A stretch of 64,000 nucleotides of DNA, taken from positions 62,001-126,000 of the forward strand of contig NW_026570334.1 of the NCBI RefSeq assembly GCF_019649055.1, written 5' to 3'. Of this stretch, positions 58,955 through 64,000 are shown in pieces. The stretch comes from Paramacrobiotus metropolitanus (taxonomy: Eukaryota; Tardigrada; Eutardigrada; Parachela; Macrobiotidae). How positions within the stretch are numbered: position 1 is the first letter of the stretch; every line of letters starts with the position of its first letter. A model generated the notes under the pieces. The model ran no database searches. It saw nothing but the letters and a program-made list of their open reading frames with translations, and was not told the origin of the DNA. The position numbers were made by a program, and so were the translations under genes.

Positions 58955-61357
58955 ATGCAACGAATTTTACAAATTATTTTGTCACTGTTCTGCACCACCG
59001 CAGTTGTTCAAGGTTAGTACAGTAGTGCTTAATAAGATGGTCTCATTGATGAATTCTATCGATTATTTTATTACTGCAACTGTGTGCTTAACTTAAGGGG
59101 ACCACTATGAGATGACTTTGCGTTTAAATATGTTTCCAATTTTAACATCAGCTTGTAGGAAATTTTTCGGGCTTCCAGAGAGTGTGTCCCGATACGGCAC
59201 AGTAAACTGTGATCACAAGTTATAAGTAAAAAAACAAGGCTGGGTCAGCAGCGGCGCAGTAAATGCAGTGATGCTATCGGCTAGCCATGGCCAGTCACAT
59301 GGCAGATATGCCACAGAAGATCTCAGACAGAACACCTGATGCTGTCCTGTGGCCGGAGCATACCCATTCTTCCCTCTCAAGCTATGTCCTGTCTGATCTC
59401 TTTCTGCAAGCGCGGGCATGGGTAGCCGGCTCTGGCACACATTGCTGCCGGTCAGTCCACAAGCCCTCCATTCAGCTGCCGTTTTCCAAAAACTAGTTAA
59501 AGGGCTTTAAAAATCGATAACTTCATTGTAAAACTTGCTACACTTTCAAAATGGGCATCAGCTAATGTGTTATTTTCTAGAAAGCTTATATACCGACACT
59601 CCGCTATAGTCCAACAAAGCATGTTTGAATAAACTCCAAAAAACACTTTTCAAAAGTGTTTTTCTCAGTTTTTTTTTAAGTTAACAACATTTTTTATTAG
59701 CATGTTGGAGAATATAAGCTTTTCAGGCTAAAACACATCCAATGATGTGTATTGCATCTAATTCGAGAAAACTTTCTCATTCAACTTTTGATTCCAAAGT
59801 TTTTTCTTTGTTTCTTGAATAGCTCTGTCTAGAGAGAGCGCAGACAAGATCGCAGCACACCATTGTATAGCCAAACCCTTTGCGCATGCAGACAGAACAA
59901 TGGAAACAGTGATCTTTCAGCTGTTTTAAACTTATTCGTGTTTTCCCAGACCTACTTTCATCTCATAGATTAAGGGATTTGGCCCGGTATATAGCACCAA
60001 ATTCGTGTACATACACGGGAACTTTTGCTGTCGCGCACTCCCAAACACTTTTTTGGGTTGCTTTTTGACATTGTGTAGCCAAATGATTTGTATACATAGG
60101 CGTGAAATCCGTTTTTGCGCGCAACATCCGGTTCGGGAGTTATGGCTGTTAGAGAATTCCAAAAAGTTTAAATGCATTCAGGTGTACCAAAAGTTTCATT
60201 ATGGACCGATCCCTTTCAAATTTTGCAGGTAAATGCGCATGACCATGAAGATCGTTCTTACACCGATCCGATGTTCTAGCATGCTTTTCAAATTTTAAAA
60301 TGAATTTCAAAAATTTTAAAATTCATTTTAAAATTCGAAAAAAATCGTGGAAGTCTGGATCCGTGTAAGAACGATTTTCATGGTTATGTGCATTTACGTG
60401 CAAAATTTGAAACGGAACGGTCCATAATGAGACTTTTGGTACACCTGAATGCATTTAAACTTATTGGAGTTTTCTGACAGCCATAACTCCCAAACCGGAT
60501 GTTGCGCGCAATTTCACGCCTATGTATACAAATCATTTGGCTACACAATGTCAAAAAGCAACCCAAAAAAGCGTTTGGAAGTGCGCGAAAGCGAATATTC
60601 CCGTGTATGTACACGAATTTGGTGCTATGTACCGGGCCAAATCCCTTAAGGCTCTTCGGGTGGCACTTCATTTACGTTAACGGGAATGGTGCAGCGTCCG
60701 GTGTGGGAAACGCACAGGTGAGCAGTCAGAGCCAGTCAAACGTACCTCAGCGGTCTGTCATCGACGTACAGCCAGTCGATGAATAACGCGGGCGGCAGCG
60801 GCCTCTCCATCAGCGGCCAGGCCAACAGCGGCGTCAACGTGGACCAGCAGTTGCAGCAGCAACAGAAACATGCCAACGGCTTCCAGGTGGTCAACGGCTA
60901 CAGCACCGCCAGCTCCAACGGTAACGTTGCCACCGGCGACCACAGCAGCTCTGACAACACTTACGGACTGATCGTCAGCGGCAATTCGGAGATCACCGGC
61001 AACGGCACCGGTGTCAGCATCAGCAACCACGTCGATTCCAACGCCATCCAATACGAGGTTACAACGTCGATGCAAAGGACATGCGACACACTTCCTCCAT
61101 GTTCTTCTCCGTGTTTTTATTCGGGTTGCTTTTGTGCGTGCCCGCTTGACACTGAGGCATCAAACAATGCGCCGAGTGTCAGCAGCGGACCAAAACTGGC
61201 TGCGGTGAAGAGCCGAATGTCGTCTGTACAGCGAGCACGAGAGCGGAACATTCTTTCGAATACACTGCAACGATCACGTGGGCAGTTGAGATCGCACTCA
61301 TCGCAGTCTCTTGTTGTGCCATCCCCTTTGCCTGGAAATGTGAGGAGACGAGTGTAG
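58955..61357 (+). pseudogene. third Asn-rich family copy, with displaced or lost splice acceptor
   Basis: Exon 1 (58955-59012) encodes a signal peptide (MQRILQIILSLFCTTAVVQ) with a phase-1 GTTAGT donor, exactly the layout of the intact copy. The large exon matches it from 60671, but the first 20 bases including the acceptor are replaced by the edge of a fold-back element. A one-base insertion near 60740 also separates YVNGNGAASGVGNAQVSSQS from the rest. From about 60735 to the TAG at 61355-61357 the frame is open: SGISISGQ-like start, a QQLQQQQKHANG insertion, the six cysteines at identical spacing, and the Arg-rich tail ending NVRRRV. A phase-1 acceptor GAGCAG at 60725 could rescue splicing, giving about 230 residues. 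So it is either a pseudogene or a gene with a shifted acceptor. Poly(A) signal AATAAA at 61479-61484. Confidence 0.55.
59970..60649. mobile_element. 680-bp fold-back element with TTAA ends
   Basis: An almost perfect inverted repeat: TTAAGGGATTTGGCCCGGTA at the left, and the same sequence in reverse complement at the right with a few mismatches. Arms of about 320 bases meet at an A/T-rich centre near 60310 (AAAATTTTAAAATTCATTTT). Landmarks present in both arms include GTGTACATACACGGGA and CCAAATGATTTGTATACATA. TTAA at both extremes fits a piggyBac-type target duplication, although the ends themselves are palindromic. No coding capacity. It lies immediately upstream of the large exon of the third Asn-rich copy. 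Confidence 0.8.
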
Positions 61358-62814
61358 CGTGATTTTGTGGTATGCGTTTTTTGAAACTGTAGTTTGTGGC
61401 AACATTGATATTCTGATCTTGCATTACGTGTTACTAACCGCCTTCCCAACAATCACCAAAACTATGCGACTGTGTCCTAATAAAATGGAGTATTACACAA
61501 GGGAACGAACTTTGTCGGTGGTTCCACAATGCCGTATAAGTACTTGTAAAGAGGTCAGCGTCGTACCGAAAACTGTTTCTTCGTTATAGTCACTGCACCG
61601 TTCGTTTTTAAAGTTAGCCGCAGGCGCAGAGCTTCCGATTGAGCAGGTGTCTAACAACAAATTCGACGACGGGACCGGCCGGGCTTATCATTAATTTGTT
61701 TCTAATTGTCCGACTTATTTTCCAAAGCAGTTGATGGAGCAAAGTTGTAACGCCATGTCTTTTATTTCAAAAATTATGGGTACTTAACAGATCAAGCACA
61801 GTTAATCACGGACAATAAAATTCATTTAAAACTGTCGCTCCTGAATTTCCATCGATAACCGTTGGCGGAGGAAACCATGAGAACACGGCTCAGCAGTATG
61901 CAGGTGAGGTCGCTTACCGATTTCTTTCACTAAGGCGGTAGCTGACTTTTACCGTGGTCCGAGTGTTTCGAAAGTTATGTGCAGAGAAGTACCTGTACCC
62001 ACCAGGCACGAGTACCGTCGCGCTTTTTTATCTTGGGACTGAGTTGCGGCGGGTCCGACTGTAACTGACGTAGATTTGTACTGAGACAGGGCGACAGCAT
62101 CTACCTACTGTACACAGGTCCCATGCCAAGCCCAGATCGCGTTTCCAGGCGCAGGTCATACATCAATCGGGGCGACGATCTGATGTGTGGGACGTTCCCC
62201 TGGACTCCAACTTAGCAGGGATGCCGGCTGACATTATTAACCGGCACACAATACTGTTCAAGCCGCCATGACGTGGGTGTCTTCCGGCTGCCGGTGGCTG
62301 GATGTCATATTTCTGTATTATCATTCCTAATAATATCTGGTGGCTGGTACGTACCCTTCAGAGCGTTAGATTTAGAGGTCATAAGGAACCCCACTCATAT
62401 ATTAAGTACAAGATCTATACTACGCGCCCCATAGTTTTGAGATCTCCATAACCATAAAACTTCTGGAAAAACGGACAACGCCATTAGATCCGGGATAGTT
62501 CAGAAGTGGCCGGCATGTGTTTTTTTTTTATGAAAATATCGAGCCGGTATCAAGCCGGCATCAAGACCAGATTGATCAACCCATCATAAAGGTCACCTTG
62601 AAACTTAGAAATATTTGCCCAGATACAATACAAAATACCAATTGACATAATTATCACACTAATTAAACCGAAAAATAAATAAATTATTGTACTTATTCAA
62701 ACACTCGCGTTATTCAAACACTGCTGCCGGTGTTGCCGAGCTCGAAACACGTTTAAAACCAACCGATATAAAATGTAAAAATATCAAATATAAAATCAAT
62801 ACGAAAAATCACTG
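61358..62814. other. intergenic region, nothing recognised
   Basis: 3' flank of the third Asn-rich copy (AATAAA at 61479-61484) and about 1.3 kb without supported features. Confidence 0.45.
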
Positions 62815-63670
62815 GACGAGTGAGTGACCGAAACACTATCACCGAATCACTACCACTATCACTATCACCGAGCGGAATCTCTAGATGAGTGGGTGACCGA
62901 GCTACCACCACTGACCAGTAAGAAAAATCACTAGACAAGTGAGTGACCGAAACACCTTCACTGCCCACTGAGCGAAATTTCTAGGTGAGTGAGTCATCGA
63001 GCGGGCTTTGCTCTTGCTCACCTAACGGGCTCTGTGCACTGGACAGTAGTTGTAGCAGGGTCACATCCTCACCTAGCGATTTTTCTCCTTACTTAGCGAT
63101 ATTTCTTACTGGACAGGTTGAGCTCGGTCAGTCGCTCACCTAGTGATTGAGTGCGTCAAAAAATCGCTAGGTGAGTACGTGACCGAGCTATCACCACTGT
63201 CCAGTGCCCAGAACCCGTTAGGTGAAAGAGTACCGAGATACCACTACTGTCCAGTGCACAAACTCCGTTAAGTGATCTAGTGACCGAGCTACCACTACTG
63301 TCCAGTGCACAGATCCCGTTAGGTAGATGGGTGACCAAGCTACCAATACTGTCCAGTGCACAGAGACCGTTAGGTGAACGCGTGACCGAGCTACCACTAC
63401 TGTCCAGTGCACGAACTCCGTTAAGTGATCTAATGAGCGAGCTAGCACTACTGTCCAGCGCATAAACTCCGTTAAGTGATCTAGTGACCGAGTTACCAGT
63501 ACTGTCCTTTGCATAGATCCCGTTAGGTAGGTGGGTGACCGAGCTACCAAAGCTATCCAGTGCACAGAGCCCGTTAGGTGAACGTATGACCAAACTGCAA
63601 TATTACTGAGCAAAATAGAGCAGCGCCTGCTAAGTTCTTAATGGGTGACCTATCTAGCACCACTGTCCAG
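62815..63670. repeat. 51-bp minisatellite array
   Basis: Eight units are regular from 63179 to about 63590, with starts near 63179, 63230, 63280, 63331, 63382, 63433, 63484 and 63535. The unit begins GTGACCGAGCTACCA, then CTACTGTCCAGTGCACAGA, then CCGTTAGGTGA. Degenerate units extend back to about 62815 and forward to 63670. Because 51 is a multiple of three, several frames stay open, including a 145-codon minus-strand frame of 17-residue repeats. Without ATG context or splice support I treat it as non-coding. Confidence 0.85.
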
Positions 63671-64000
63671 TCTTAGCGTCCTTTTAGTTTGTAATGTGAT
63701 ACTCTCGTGGATGATTAGATTCGGATGGTTTTTCGCTAAGAAAATTTAACAAAAAATGATCTGTAAAGTCAAAGTAATTGCGTTCGACTGCACGAAACCA
63801 AAACATCCATTTTTTTATAAAATTTTTGTTATCGGGCTCTTCAGATTTATCCGTTCTAAGTTAACAATCCGTAAACTGGCCAAGGAGTTTAGAACCCAAG
63901 AAACGCGGAGGCGAAGCCGAGGCTGTTTTTCGTACACTGTATATGAATGAATTCGGCTTAAACAAATTGATTGCTGGCATGTTTCCCGCGCCAAATAAGT
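63671..64000. other. right edge, nothing recognised
   Basis: A 64-codon frame with ATG at 63756 runs to 63950 (basic, FYKIFVIGLFRFIRSKLTI). It could be the start of a gene continuing beyond the window, but nothing supports it yet. Confidence 0.3.

Noticed and set aside
63156-63593. 145-codon minus-strand repeat protein
   Set aside because: The frame is a by-product of a 51-bp minisatellite; no start context or splice support.
62815-63670. CRISPR array
   Set aside because: Units are head-to-tail with no unique spacers, and the genome is eukaryotic.

Overview
The window is nuclear DNA from a tardigrade, most likely a eutardigrade. The deciding evidence is an intact, three-exon CAHS gene (cytosolic abundant heat-soluble protein, a family known only from tardigrades) at 15.3-16.8 kb. 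Spliceosomal introns, AATAAA signals, long AT-rich gaps, an E2F-partner gene and animal 7TM receptors agree with an animal genome. The species cannot be told. Gene models were built by hand from reading frames, GT/AG sites and intron phase; none is backed by transcripts.

Layout. 1-15.1 kb: no gene seen; AT-rich sequence with microsatellites and copies of a dispersed 15-base motif. 15.1-16.95 kb: CAHS (+), TATA box to poly(A) signal. 18.65-24.7 kb: transcription factor DP (-), six exons, with a CCAAT/E2F-like promoter. 25.9-26.3 kb: small secreted 12-cysteine protein (-). 28.4-31.1 kb: a possible last exon (+) and a three-exon small secreted protein (-) whose second intron holds a G-rich TA-flanked transposon. 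33.6-35.9 kb: a complete four-exon rhodopsin-like GPCR (+). 36.7-37.8 kb: an unrecognised two-exon gene (-). 39.4-44.6 kb: a large inverted duplication, each arm carrying a gene or gene relic for a small secreted basic protein. 45.8-47.7 kb: a second copy of the GPCR-tail plus two-exon-gene block, in which the GPCR part is dead and the other gene is open. 49.6-55.4 kb: a cluster of gustatory-receptor-like (GR/GRL) chemoreceptors, with one intact gene, one decayed gene carrying a hAT-like insertion, and fragments. 55.8-61.5 kb: three copies of a secreted Asn/Ser/Gly-rich protein with a six-cysteine motif (one intact, one doubtful, one dead), and a 680-bp fold-back element. 62.8-63.7 kb: a 51-bp minisatellite.

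The left 32 kb holds conserved or stress-related single genes far apart. The right 30 kb is a young accessory region of receptor and secreted-protein families made by local duplication, inversion and transposon insertion, with living and dying copies side by side. The best candidates for undescribed biology are the Asn-rich secreted family, the small secreted precursor in the inverted duplication, the paired two-exon family at 36.7/47.0 kb, and the tardigrade GR-like cluster, whose three phase-0 3' introns match the arthropod GR gene layout.
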